In this document: in pieces, positions 1 through 9,182 of the stretch | How the letters are laid out: every line of letters begins with the position of its first letter | How positions within the stretch are numbered: position 1 is the stretch's first letter | From: Bacteroidales bacterium | GTDB lineage: Bacteria; Bacteroidota; Bacteroidia; Bacteroidales; UBA12077 | Assembly (NCBI GenBank): GCA_003446015.1 | Contig: DMBU01000091.1 | Coordinates: 26,579 to 90,578, forward strand | Direction: 5' to 3' | Length of the DNA: 64,000 nucleotides | The notes under the pieces: generated by a model | Seen by the model: only the letters and a program-made list of their open reading frames with translations | Database searches by the model: none | Told to the model about the DNA's origin: nothing | Program-made: the position numbers and the translations under genes

Positions 1-1
1 T

Positions 2-1030
2 GGAACAGAAGAAGATTTCAGAAATCTTGTTGCCAAAATTCATGAATTAGATATGTATGTAATTATTGATTGGGTTGCTAACCATACCGCCTGGGATAAC
101 GAATTAATAAACTCTCATCCTGATTGGTACAAAAAAGATACTTTGGGAAACATTATTGCTCCTGTTGATGACTGGACTGATGTTGCAGGATTAAATTATG
201 AAATTCCAGAACTACATGATTATATGATTGATGCCTTAAAGTTTTGGGTTGAAGATTTTAATATTGATGGTTATAGATGTGATGTTGCAGAGATGGTTCC
301 TGTTGAATTCTGGAACAGAGCACGATACGAGTTGGATAAAGTAAAACCTGTATTTATGTTAGCAGAAGCAGACAATCCAGAATTAAATGAATATGCTTTT
401 GATATGACTTATGCATGGAGTTCACACTTTCTTTGGAATGAAATTGCTCAAGGTAAAAAATCGATTGATGATTTAGAAAATCAATTTAAAGATGAGAAAA
501 CAAAATATAAATCGTCTGATTACAGATTGAACTTTACAAGCAATCACGATGAAAACTCCTGGAAAGGAAGTGCCATTGAAAGATTAGGCGAAGCAACAAA
601 AGCTTTTGCCGTATTATCAGTGACTTCTCCCGGAATGCCTTTGCTGTATAGTGGTCAGGAAGCATGTATTGAAAAAAGACTGCTTTTCTTTGAAAAAGAT
701 ACTATCAATTGGGAAAAAGAGTGCTGTCTTAACGATCTTTATAAAGCATTATTCAAATTGAAAAAGGAAAATCCAGCTCTCTGGAATGGTGATTTTGGTG
801 GAAGTATGGAAAGGATTCAAACAAATGCTGACGATAAAATATTCGCATTCTCGCGCATTAAGAATGAACACACAGTAATTACAATTTTAAATTTAAGTCA
901 GGGGAATGTAGAATTTGAATTAATTAATCCAATAGAAAACAAGAACTTAAAAGAATTATTTACCCAGGAAGAAGTAACAAACAAGTATAATTTAAAAGCC
1001 TGGGATTATAAAATATTTAAAACTGAATAA
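2..1030 (+). CDS. GH13 alpha-amylase family enzyme, 5' truncated by the window edge
   Basis: Hydrolyses alpha-glucosidic bonds in starch-like glucans. The open frame runs to the window edge in frame 2, so the N-terminus (signal peptide and first part of the barrel) is missing; the first ATG visible at 53 is internal. All four GH13 signature regions are readable: region I DWVANH (visible residues 23-28), region II GYRCDVAEM (about 89-97, nucleophile Asp in CDV), region III AEAD (acid/base Glu) and region IV TSNHDE (transition-state Asp). The C-terminus is the usual beta-sandwich domain C ending in YKIFKTE, with no T9SS domain. It converges on the minus-strand PUL genes and is separated from them by a strong palindromic terminator. 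Exact specificity (amylase, cyclomaltodextrinase, glucosidase) is not decided by these motifs. Confidence 0.93.
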   Translation, partial: GTEEDFRNLVAKIHELDMYVIIDWVANHTAWDNELINSHPDWYKKDTLGNIIAPVDDWTDVAGLNYEIPELHDYMIDALKFWVEDFNIDGYRCDVAEMVPVEFWNRARYELDKVKPVFMLAEADNPELNEYAFDMTYAWSSHFLWNEIAQGKKSIDDLENQFKDEKTKYKSSDYRLNFTSNHDENSWKGSAIERLGEATKAFAVLSVTSPGMPLLYSGQEACIEKRLLFFEKDTINWEKECCLNDLYKALFKLKKENPALWNGDFGGSMERIQTNADDKIFAFSRIKNEHTVITILNLSQGNVEFELINPIENKNLKELFTQEEVTNKYNLKAWDYKIFKTE

Positions 1031-1184
1031 TATTCAGGAGATTCCGGCAATTAAACATCTGATGTTTTTTGTACATCAGGTATTCTTGCCTGATGATTCT
1101 TTGTTTGCACAGACATTTTTAACATATGAAACAAGTATATAAGAATTAGCAGAAATCCAACGTACAGAAATGTGCGTTGTACTG

Positions 1185-1224
1185 AAAAAAAGATCCGATG
1201 ATTTAAATCATCGGATCTTTTTTT
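1185..1224. terminator. bidirectional intrinsic terminator
   Basis: A 26-bp perfect palindrome (1192-1217, arm GATCCGATGATTT) is flanked by A7 on the left and T7 on the right, so it gives a stem plus U-tract on both strands. It lies between the convergent GH13 fragment (+) and the GGDEF gene (-). Confidence 0.9.
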
Positions 1225-1289
1225 CAGAGACTTTTCAATAACCCTTCTTATTTATTAACCTAATTTAGCTATGAACTAAATTCTTGAAA

Positions 1290-1877
1290 TTATTCTTCCA
1301 TTAAAACTACCGTATTTTTTGATTGTTTTGCTTCATGTAAAGCCAGCTCAGCTCTTTTTCTTATTTTTTCGGGAGTATCACTTTTCTCAGAACTTGTAAT
1401 TCCCATACTAATTGTAAGGTTAATTTGCTGATTATTTAATTCGAAAGGATGATATGCGATAACTCTACGCAATCGATTTCCGACCTCAATAGCCTCATTT
1501 ACACCAATATTGGAAAATATTATTGCAAACTCATCACCACTTTTATATCGAAAAAACAAATCTGATTTACGAATAAAACTTTTCGTAATATTTACAAATT
1601 CCTGCAGTAAAACATCCGCTTTGTCGTATCCATAATGATCATTATAGTTTTTAAAACGATCAATATCAATTAAAACAAATACAAAAGAATGAATGGATGG
1701 ATTTTTAATAATTGATTTTAACTTTGATTTTAACTCGCGATGATTATAAATACCCAGATCATCAGAAAATGCAAGGCTTTTTAAACTGGCAATTTTACCT
1801 TTAAAGATCAAGTAGGCAACAAAAAACCCAGCCGAAACAGATAAGAAAATAATTAGTGTCAATTTTATATTCATCAT
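1290..1877 (-). CDS. small membrane-anchored GGDEF-domain protein (probable diguanylate cyclase)
   Basis: Predicted to make cyclic di-GMP from two GTP at the inner membrane. Residues 4-26 form one hydrophobic segment and the rest is a single GGDEF domain. The metal/substrate region reads LIDIDRFKNYND and the signature loop is SGDEF (in FRYKSGDEF) rather than GGDEF; such variants can be active in other proteins, but activity is not proven here. An RKSD motif lies just upstream where the RxxD inhibitory site is expected, with one extra residue in the spacing. The C-terminal motif AELALHEAKQ is typical. At 195 aa it has no sensor domain beyond the TM segment. It starts 32 nt after the T9SS amylase gene stops and may be the last gene of the PUL operon. 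Confidence 0.85.
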   Translation of the reverse strand: MMNIKLTLIIFLSVSAGFFVAYLIFKGKIASLKSLAFSDDLGIYNHRELKSKLKSIIKNPSIHSFVFVLIDIDRFKNYNDHYGYDKADVLLQEFVNITKSFIRKSDLFFRYKSGDEFAIIFSNIGVNEAIEVGNRLRRVIAYHPFELNNQQINLTISMGITSSEKSDTPEKIRKRAELALHEAKQSKNTVVLMEE

Positions 1878-1909
1878 TATTTATTGATTCTGAGACAAAA
1901 TGAATTAAT

Positions 1910-4669
1910 TTAATTTTTTAATAGTTTACCTGTATAGGCATTCTCATCAAAAATTAGTTTAAAGAAATAAATCCCATTCTTTAATTCTGTTGCATTTATC
2001 TCAACGTTGTCGGACCCGGTAATTTCTTCTTGCAATCTCAATTTACCATCTATATCATACAAGTAGATGTTTCCTGTTTTTTCATATTCTCCAGAGATTT
2101 CAAAATAAAATATTCCTGAAGAGGGATTAGGGTAAACCTTAAGTTCTTGCTTAGTATCTAGTACTTTGTTAAACAATGCTGTAGGAAGATTGGGTTGTTT
2201 TAATTTTACATCTGTATAAAACCTATACTCCCCCGGTTCAAAAATTAAGGATTGATCGGCACGTGTTATGGAAAGGGTATCGCCACTATAAAGTTCAAAC
2301 CAATTGCCTAATTTTGGAAAAGTAGCACTTACAAAAAGAGAGGTTACATCAAAATTACCCATAATTACAACATTCATATCGTCACTATATAAATTAATAG
2401 TTTTAGCTTTTCCATCCTGATCTAATGTAAAATCAGAGGTAGAAAAAACATCATAATTAAGTTTTAAGTTATTCAGGGTTTTGTAAATTGTATAAAGCCT
2501 GTATCGATCTTCCTGGTTGTAATATTCCCAATGGATAGGTTTATTGCAAACTCTGCAGTCATCATCAATTGATATATCATAACCTAATTCTCCAAACTGC
2601 CAGATCATTTTAGGTCCGGGTATTGGAATAAAAAAGTTTGCAACCAGTTCAACTCGTTTAAGAGCAGTAGGGAGATCCTTAATATCATAACTCCCATATG
2701 AAATTCCACTGCTAAGATTTGTATACATTAACCTTTCTTCATCGTGGCTTTCCATGTAGCTTATTAAATTTGGAGTACTCCAGCTTCGTTCAGTATAAAG
2801 CCCCCATGAAATATCAGATGTATTTCCTTTTGAAGCTTCGCGATATTCGTGATTAATATTACCCCAAATCATCATTCCATAATCAGACAATTCAATTTCC
2901 TCGGTATTATTTGTAAAATGCTCCAGGATAATATATGCATTTGAATTAATTGCCCAAATTTCATTGGCCATTCTTTTTAAGATTGCAATTCTTGAAGCAT
3001 CATAATTCCATCCATCACCAATGGTGTTTGTAAAGCCTTTAGTAAAATCGAAACGAAAGCCATCTACCTTATATTTTTCTAACCAAAACCGATTTACACT
3101 ATCAACAAACTCTTTGGTATAAATGCTTTCGTGATTAAAATCATAGCCCCACGAATAGGATGTGTTGGGAGACTGTACATTATACCAAGGATTATCAGCC
3201 GTAGGTTTTTCGCCGTCAAAATACATGCGAACTAATGGAGACTGACCATAAGAATGATTTAAAACCATATCCATAATAACAGCAATACCCCTGCCATGAC
3301 ATGAATCGACAAATGCTTTTAAGTCGTTTTTTGGTCCATAATATTTATCGGGAGCAAAATAAAAACTTGGATTATAGCCCCAACTTTCATTACCCTCAAA
3401 TTCACTAACCGGCATTAATTCTATTGCATTTATTCCTAAAGAATCGAGATAATCGAGCGTATCTTTTAAGGTTTTATAATCATGATTTGCCAAAAAATCT
3501 CTAACCAGCAATTCATAAATAATAAGATTCTCTTTTCCCGGAATAGCAAAATCATCATTTTTCCATTGATATTCATCCTGATTTGTTTGCAATACAGAAG
3601 CAGTACTTGAAGTTTTATCTTCGGGATATGCAATTAATCCAGGATATGTATCTTCTAAAATATATTTGTCATTTACATCACTTGTTTTTTCGGTATATGG
3701 ATCAGCAATTTTTAATTCTCCATCGATAAAATATTGAAAAATATATTCTTCCTTTGGTGTTAAGCCTCCAATCGCAAGCCAGTAATACTTTCCATCAGGT
3801 GTTCTATTCATCATGTAATCATCACTTAAACTCCAACTATTAAAATCACCAATAACAAAAACAAAATCCTTATTTGGAGCAAAAAGAACCAAGCCTACAG
3901 AATCTGCAGCCAAATAATTAATTCCCTTGATCCATCCTGAAGGCAAATCACCTTCATTATTAGTTCCTCTGGCAAAATAATTAACAGAATCTGCAGCAAA
4001 TTCGGTTGCATTCTCAGCAATAACTTTTATTTTATGTGATCCGGCAATATTTTCAGTATGCGAATAACTAAGATTTGTCCCCTCCAATTTGCTTATTAAA
4101 ATATCATCAATAAATAAAAACATACTATCGGCATCGTTTGATGTTGCACTAATATCAACCTGCTGACCGGGAATAATGATATAGTTGTTTGTTGGAGACG
4201 ATATATTTAGATTTAATCCAGCTTCATACACTTCAACAAAAGCATCTCCCCCATCAGCTTCTCTTCCTGTAATTGAGCCATCAGAATTTCTGAATACAAA
4301 AGCAAGTTTGAGTATAACTTCCTCGTCGGGTACTCCATAAAACTCCTTTATACTGGGTTGAATTTCCAATTTATAAAGATTAGATGTTACCTCGATTAGC
4401 TTTGCTTTATCTGTATTCACATTCCATTCTGCAATTACATATTTCCAGTCCGAAGATGATGTGCTTTGATCAGTTATTACTCCAGTATGTGCATAAATAT
4501 CACCACTGTAATCCATAAGACCCTGATTCCCCTGTGTAGCATCAAAATATATGGTTACCGCAGCATCTGCAACAGGAAACTCAGGATCGGTTGTAATTAC
4601 CTGAGAATACGAGGCTAAAGCTTCCGCAAATAACATGATAAAAACTAAAATAATTGTTTTTGCATTCAT
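1910..4669 (-). CDS. T9SS-exported GH13 alpha-amylase with CBM48-like domain
   Basis: A secreted alpha-glucan hydrolase. The signal peptide covers residues 1-22. Next is a roughly 220-residue N-terminal beta-rich part, then a CBM48/E-set-like module (LFAPNKDFVFVIGDFNSW, about 260-350), then the GH13 barrel. GH13 regions: I DMVLNHS (about 468-474), II GFRFDFTKG (about 540), III ILEHF (about 582, Glu acid/base) and IV ESHDEE (about 642). The last 80 residues, beginning KVYPNPSSG and ending TGKLLKN, are a type A T9SS C-terminal sorting domain, so the enzyme should cross the outer membrane by the Por system and be surface-attached or released. It lies 27 nt downstream of the GH13 lipoprotein gene on the same strand. 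The PUL context indicates starch-like substrates; exact bond specificity is inferred. Confidence 0.94.
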   Translation of the reverse strand: MNAKTIILVFIMLFAEALASYSQVITTDPEFPVADAAVTIYFDATQGNQGLMDYSGDIYAHTGVITDQSTSSSDWKYVIAEWNVNTDKAKLIEVTSNLYKLEIQPSIKEFYGVPDEEVILKLAFVFRNSDGSITGREADGGDAFVEVYEAGLNLNISSPTNNYIIIPGQQVDISATSNDADSMFLFIDDILISKLEGTNLSYSHTENIAGSHKIKVIAENATEFAADSVNYFARGTNNEGDLPSGWIKGINYLAADSVGLVLFAPNKDFVFVIGDFNSWSLSDDYMMNRTPDGKYYWLAIGGLTPKEEYIFQYFIDGELKIADPYTEKTSDVNDKYILEDTYPGLIAYPEDKTSSTASVLQTNQDEYQWKNDDFAIPGKENLIIYELLVRDFLANHDYKTLKDTLDYLDSLGINAIELMPVSEFEGNESWGYNPSFYFAPDKYYGPKNDLKAFVDSCHGRGIAVIMDMVLNHSYGQSPLVRMYFDGEKPTADNPWYNVQSPNTSYSWGYDFNHESIYTKEFVDSVNRFWLEKYKVDGFRFDFTKGFTNTIGDGWNYDASRIAILKRMANEIWAINSNAYIILEHFTNNTEEIELSDYGMMIWGNINHEYREASKGNTSDISWGLYTERSWSTPNLISYMESHDEERLMYTNLSSGISYGSYDIKDLPTALKRVELVANFFIPIPGPKMIWQFGELGYDISIDDDCRVCNKPIHWEYYNQEDRYRLYTIYKTLNNLKLNYDVFSTSDFTLDQDGKAKTINLYSDDMNVVIMGNFDVTSLFVSATFPKLGNWFELYSGDTLSITRADQSLIFEPGEYRFYTDVKLKQPNLPTALFNKVLDTKQELKVYPNPSSGIFYFEISGEYEKTGNIYLYDIDGKLRLQEEITGSDNVEINATELKNGIYFFKLIFDENAYTGKLLKN

Positions 4670-4696
4670 CCTAACTGATAATTAAATTTAAACAAG

Positions 4697-6589
4697 TTAA
4701 TTTTTAAAGATTAAAATTATTGCATTTGTTGGTTCCATCTCAATATCAATAAATCCATCTTTAGAACTATAGATCTGAATATCATTTAAAGCATCGTAAT
4801 ATTCTCCATTATTTGTTACCGGTATATGTAATAATTTTGCACTTTCAGATTTATTAAAAGCAACAACAATTTCGTCGGATTCGTTTTTACGATTATATGC
4901 CAAAGTCCTGTTTTCATCGTCAATTAGCGAAAAATCAATTTCTCCATAAACTAATACAGAGTTTGATTTACGAATGTGAATCAATTTTTTGTAAAAGTTT
5001 AATAAACTTGTGTCTTGCTCTACTTTATCAGTTTTTCTTTCTTTATCGAACGGATGAGTTTTTTCCTCATCATATTTAATATCAGCCCAAACCATTGGTT
5101 TTCGTGTACAGGGATCGTCGGAACCCCACATACCAACCTCATCGCCATACCAAATATGAGGAGCACCAATATACGTATATTGATGAATTAACAACATTTT
5201 CTGGATAGCTCTTGTGTTTTCATCGGGTTTGTCGATTTTATAATTTTCGTTCTCCCAGGGTTTTGCTTTGTACTTATATCTTCCATTATTGTACAAAGAA
5301 GTTGCTGTGCGCGGAGCATCATGACTTGCCGTTAGGTTCATCATAGCCTGCATATTATCTATTTTAATGTCTTCAAATTCCTTTTTAAGGCCGTTTACAA
5401 AATCACTTGGGTTCATTGGCTCGGGAGCATCTGCAAAAAAGTTTCTGGCAGGTCTGTACCAATGATAATGCATAATTGCATCAAATATATCGCCCTGCAA
5501 GTAAAACTGTGGCATAACGAATTCGTCGGGCCATGATTTCCACCAAATCTCACCAACAAGATAGGCTTCGGGGTTGATGCTTTTAACTACTTTTCTGTAA
5601 TCTTGCCAAAATCCAACTGGAACTTTTTCTGCAACATCAAGTCTAAATCCATCAACACCTTCGGATGGATCTCCATCCATATTTGGATCTAACCAACGTT
5701 TGGTTACATTAAAGATGTGTTGTTTTGCTGCTTCGTTATGTAAGTTACCTTTTAATGGAACATCTTCGAGTGAACCAATAATATCTTTTTTAATTTCTGG
5801 CATGGTCTGAACACCAGCCCATCCATTATATTTAAATTCGTTTTCTTCGGTAGTAGGATCGTCAAAACTTTCAATTTCATACCAATCAGCAAATTCTGAA
5901 TCTTTTCCTTTTTCTTTTACATCCTTAAAGGCCCAAAATTCTTTGCCAGTATGATTCCATGAATAATCCAAAATTACTTTAATATTTCTTTTATGACACT
6001 CATCAATAACTTTAAGAAACAGCTGATCGGCACTTGTCCATTTCCATGTTTCAGGATTAACCGGATTTTCAGTTTTAATTAATTCAATGTCATTTTCTGG
6101 ATCGGGTCCAAAATTTCTGTCAATATGTCTCCAGTACCTGGGATCATATTTATGTAATGAAGGAGAATCATTTAATGGATTAAAATAAATAGCTGTAATA
6201 CCTAAAGATTGCAAATAATCGAGCTCATCAAGCACTCCTTGCAGATCACCACCAAATCTTCTAAGCTGCAAGTTGTCCCATTTATTTGGCAACGGGGAAT
6301 TGCTGAAATAATCATCAGGTTTATACCAATCGTGTCCCCATTCAGTTATGTGCCAGTTTCCGGGAATGCTATCAGGATATGTTCCTACAATGTCTTTTGC
6401 AGTTGGATCATTTGAAGAATCTCCATTTCGAAATCGCTCAACAAATATTTGATACCAGATTGCTTGTTTGCTCCATTCGGGAGCATAGCTAAGATCAGTA
6501 TTTGATATTTGCTCTGTTTTGCTTTTTTGATTACATGAAAAGCTAATACTTATTACAAAAAGGATTAAAATACTTGTCTTTACTTTCAT
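4697..6589 (-). CDS. GH13 alpha-amylase/neopullulanase-type lipoprotein
   Basis: Cuts alpha-glucans, probably anchored to the outer membrane. The open frame reaches 6643, but the ATG at 6589 (MKVKTSILILF) begins a lipoprotein signal peptide with Cys19 (SFSC) and sits just after a terminator, whereas the extra 18 upstream residues would be coded by the terminator itself; 6589 is therefore chosen (630 aa). GH13 regions: I DYSWNHTG (about 211), II GFRLDVAEK (about 316), III VGEIWW (about 348) and IV ASHDAPR (about 423). The barrel begins with IWYQIFVERF, typical of neopullulanase/maltogenic amylase-type enzymes. Residues after Cys19 are NQKSKTE, without the acidic run seen after the Cys of the neighbouring SusE/F proteins, so a periplasm-facing position is possible (inference). 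Confidence 0.92.
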   Translation of the reverse strand: MKVKTSILILFVISISFSCNQKSKTEQISNTDLSYAPEWSKQAIWYQIFVERFRNGDSSNDPTAKDIVGTYPDSIPGNWHITEWGHDWYKPDDYFSNSPLPNKWDNLQLRRFGGDLQGVLDELDYLQSLGITAIYFNPLNDSPSLHKYDPRYWRHIDRNFGPDPENDIELIKTENPVNPETWKWTSADQLFLKVIDECHKRNIKVILDYSWNHTGKEFWAFKDVKEKGKDSEFADWYEIESFDDPTTEENEFKYNGWAGVQTMPEIKKDIIGSLEDVPLKGNLHNEAAKQHIFNVTKRWLDPNMDGDPSEGVDGFRLDVAEKVPVGFWQDYRKVVKSINPEAYLVGEIWWKSWPDEFVMPQFYLQGDIFDAIMHYHWYRPARNFFADAPEPMNPSDFVNGLKKEFEDIKIDNMQAMMNLTASHDAPRTATSLYNNGRYKYKAKPWENENYKIDKPDENTRAIQKMLLIHQYTYIGAPHIWYGDEVGMWGSDDPCTRKPMVWADIKYDEEKTHPFDKERKTDKVEQDTSLLNFYKKLIHIRKSNSVLVYGEIDFSLIDDENRTLAYNRKNESDEIVVAFNKSESAKLLHIPVTNNGEYYDALNDIQIYSSKDGFIDIEMEPTNAIILIFKN

Positions 6590-6607
6590 CGGTTTTAATT
6601 TTGGGGT

Positions 6608-6634
6608 AAAAAAAGCCCGCAGTTGCGGGCTTTT
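6608..6634 (-). terminator. intrinsic terminator inside the PUL operon
   Basis: Stem GCCCGC / GCGGGC with loop AACT on the minus strand, followed by seven U residues. It lies 17 nt after the stop of the SusF-like gene and 19 nt before the start of the GH13 lipoprotein gene. It probably lowers enzyme-gene transcription relative to the binding and uptake genes. Confidence 0.85.
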
Positions 6635-6650
6635 AAATATCACAATTTGC

Positions 6651-8363
6651 TTATTTTACTGCAGTAACAGTGGCAAAAAACTTGTCTGTTCCACTCAAAT
6701 CTAAAGTAACGTCATATGTTCCTGCACCTGGAGTTGCAAGATTATCAGGGGACCCATTAATTAAATTATCTAATGATCCACCTAAATTAATATCCCAGCC
6801 ATCATTTGCCCTAAACTTATACGAACCAGATGCCAAGAAATCAACTTGACCTTCCCAAACTTTATTTGTTGAGTTATAAGTTAAATTAACATCTGTGTCC
6901 CAACTACCAGCTTGAGCATCACCAATAACTCCCCAATCCGTTTTTGTTAAAACTACTGTTTTATTAAACATATCAAATTTGATTTCATAAAATCCAGGTG
7001 TAGAATATGTCGGTAGGCCAGATACAATTATATTACCTCCTCCATCAGCAATTTCACCAGGCGAGGCTCCTGCTCCCCAAAGTCCATCCCAACTATCTCT
7101 TTCAACTAATATTTTAATCTCAGATGCATCATCTAAATATTGATATCCAACATGTATATTATTACCAAGAGCAGCTAGGTATTGTCCATGATTATTCCAA
7201 CCATTAATAGATCCAACTAACCAAATGTTAGCCGCTTTAATAGTATATGTTCCTTGTTTGATATTTACCACAATTTTATAAGTATCACCTCCTCCATCGA
7301 ATGTAATATTATCATTTTTACCTTCTGGGCCTAAAATACCTGAATTTCCCATTCCTCCAATATTAGCCCAATTTGGCGACCATTCACCATTTCCAATAAC
7401 AAATTTAAATTGAGCTTCATCAGGTAAAACAATTTCATAAGTAAAAACACCTTCTGAAAGCTTGGTCATTTCAAATTGGGGTGGATTAGCCTGAGCATCC
7501 CAGCCACTTATACTACCTACTAAGTATAATTGATCATAGTCTTCAACATATGTATGTCCATTATGCTCATATGTTTCTATAATAAGAGTACTTGTTAAAT
7601 AATCAGCTTCGATTTTATACCAACCTGTTGCTCCTGTAAAAGTGAAGTTTTTCATTTCATCTCCTGCACTTGCAACATTATCTGGTAAATTAACTAAACT
7701 TTCATAGTTGTATGTATTATCTACTGTATCTTGTTCCATTAAGAATCTGAACATTTTATTATTTTCAAGATATGTAAATACCGTAAACTTACCATCTTCT
7801 TTATATGTAGCTAAAGCACTACCAGCATCGTAACCAACTGTTGTTGCACTTCCAAATATGTATAATTCATCAGGAACGGGTACATCCTTATATGTTGTAA
7901 CCGTGAATGAAAGGGGATCCGTAAATAATGAATCTAAATCTTCATGAACAAATGCTTTAATCCTTAATTGTAAGTCATATGTTTGAACAGGACTATATCC
8001 ATTTGCAAGAAGTTTAGTGTTTAGGTTACCTTCAGTAATTATTATTGAAGTTTCAGAAGTTGTACTAGCCTCAATTACAAAATAAGAGCTAAAGTTGCTA
8101 CCTGAATCTGCAACTTGAACAGAATAATGTGTAATTAAACCTTGTCCCTCGTATAATTGAGCAGCAGTCCATACTAATGTATCCCAGGCTAAATCTTCAT
8201 TTTCCTTAAGTAAAGTAACTACGGGGTTGTCAATACCATTAGTTATGGCCTGAGCTACATTGTTATAACTTGGTGGTGCCGGTGGATTATCAAAATCATC
8301 TACATCACAAGAATAGATAGATACAGCAACCAAGACTATCAATAAATATTTTATTTTATTCAT
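6651..8363 (-). CDS. SusE/SusF-type multidomain starch-binding surface lipoprotein
   Basis: Captures alpha-glucan chains at the cell surface; no catalytic domain is seen. The lipoprotein signal peptide ends at Cys19 (IYSC), followed by DVDDFD, an acidic stretch like lipoprotein surface-export signals. Residues about 33-160 look like the SusE N-terminal Ig-like domain. Four beta-sandwich repeats then follow, each opening with a similar strand: LYIFGSATTVGYD (about 167), LYLVGSISGWD (about 282), IWLVGSINGWN (about 381) and WGVIGDAQAGSWD (about 476). These resemble the starch-binding modules of SusE/SusF. Conserved Trp residues after GS.(S/N)G fit sugar stacking. It is the fourth gene of the susC operon, 21 nt after the SusE-like gene, and is followed by a terminator. 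At 570 aa it is longer than typical SusF. Confidence 0.87.
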   Translation of the reverse strand: MNKIKYLLIVLVAVSIYSCDVDDFDNPPAPPSYNNVAQAITNGIDNPVVTLLKENEDLAWDTLVWTAAQLYEGQGLITHYSVQVADSGSNFSSYFVIEASTTSETSIIITEGNLNTKLLANGYSPVQTYDLQLRIKAFVHEDLDSLFTDPLSFTVTTYKDVPVPDELYIFGSATTVGYDAGSALATYKEDGKFTVFTYLENNKMFRFLMEQDTVDNTYNYESLVNLPDNVASAGDEMKNFTFTGATGWYKIEADYLTSTLIIETYEHNGHTYVEDYDQLYLVGSISGWDAQANPPQFEMTKLSEGVFTYEIVLPDEAQFKFVIGNGEWSPNWANIGGMGNSGILGPEGKNDNITFDGGGDTYKIVVNIKQGTYTIKAANIWLVGSINGWNNHGQYLAALGNNIHVGYQYLDDASEIKILVERDSWDGLWGAGASPGEIADGGGNIIVSGLPTYSTPGFYEIKFDMFNKTVVLTKTDWGVIGDAQAGSWDTDVNLTYNSTNKVWEGQVDFLASGSYKFRANDGWDINLGGSLDNLINGSPDNLATPGAGTYDVTLDLSGTDKFFATVTAVK

Positions 8364-8384
8364 ATTGATTAATTTTTAAATTAT

Positions 8385-9164
8385 TTACTCAACTAATGCC
8401 ATAGCAATAGATTTTGCATCTAAATCTACCGTTATTTTATAATTACCAGTTTCTCCATCGAACCTATAGTTAGGATCAGAATGAGTAGTTTCATCAGCTA
8501 AAAGTTCAGACACTTCTCCTGTAAAGTAATCGTATCCCCATTGGTCAGCATCCCAAGAAGGTTCCTTAAAGAACCGGAAGTGTCCTCCATTAGTAAACTG
8601 AGTTGTTGTTTCATATTTATTTGCTGCAACACCTGTTACTTCGACAGCCAAATCCGTATTCCAGTCACTAACAGCCGTACCTATCATATAAATTGGGTCA
8701 TAAGCGTTATAAGCTGTTATAGTGAAGCTAAGAACATTTGAATAAACAGGTTCATAACTAGTTCCAATAGAAGCAGACACTCGAATTTCAATTGATGTAG
8801 AAATCTCAGGCTTAAATCCATAATTTAAAAAAGCTGAATTAAAAGTTTTCACAGTAACGGTATCTGTAAATTCATTAATTATTGTATAGAATTCTTTTGC
8901 GTCAGCAAAATTATTTGTGGCAGTATCCATTTCAAGTGTATAAGTCACTGGGGTAACAACTCCATAATCTACTTCTGTCCAGGCAAATACACAAAACGTG
9001 TCAGTTTCATTTTCTTCTAACAATACATATTCATCGTTCGTAAAAACTTGTAAAGTACTTCCTGCAATATCTTTATTTAGAACCGCAGTAGGATCTTCAT
9101 CTTCGCAAGCAATAAACGAAAACAGAATTAGTATAAACGTAATAATTATATTATATTTTTTCAT
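8385..9164 (-). CDS. SusE-type starch-binding surface lipoprotein
   Basis: A cell-surface glycan-binding lipoprotein that helps the SusCD pair. The signal peptide ends at Cys20 (FIAC) and is followed by EDEDP, a clear acidic surface-export-type signal. Residues about 25-150 form the SusE-type Ig-like domain (VFAWTEVDYG, YTLEMDT). The C-terminal 100 residues form one binding-type beta-sandwich beginning IYMIGTAVSDWN. At 259 aa it has only one such module, against four in the next gene. It lies 18 nt downstream of the susD-like gene and 21 nt upstream of the SusF-like gene, all in one operon. Glucan specificity is inferred from the GH13 neighbours. Confidence 0.85.
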   Translation of the reverse strand: MKKYNIIITFILILFSFIACEDEDPTAVLNKDIAGSTLQVFTNDEYVLLEENETDTFCVFAWTEVDYGVVTPVTYTLEMDTATNNFADAKEFYTIINEFTDTVTVKTFNSAFLNYGFKPEISTSIEIRVSASIGTSYEPVYSNVLSFTITAYNAYDPIYMIGTAVSDWNTDLAVEVTGVAANKYETTTQFTNGGHFRFFKEPSWDADQWGYDYFTGEVSELLADETTHSDPNYRFDGETGNYKITVDLDAKSIAMALVE

Positions 9165-9182
9165 TTTATATTTTTTTTAATA

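Noticed and set aside
6590..6643. 18-residue N-terminal extension of the GH13 lipoprotein
   Set aside because: It is coded by the terminator stem and lacks signal-peptide character; the start at 6589 gives a standard lipoprotein signal.
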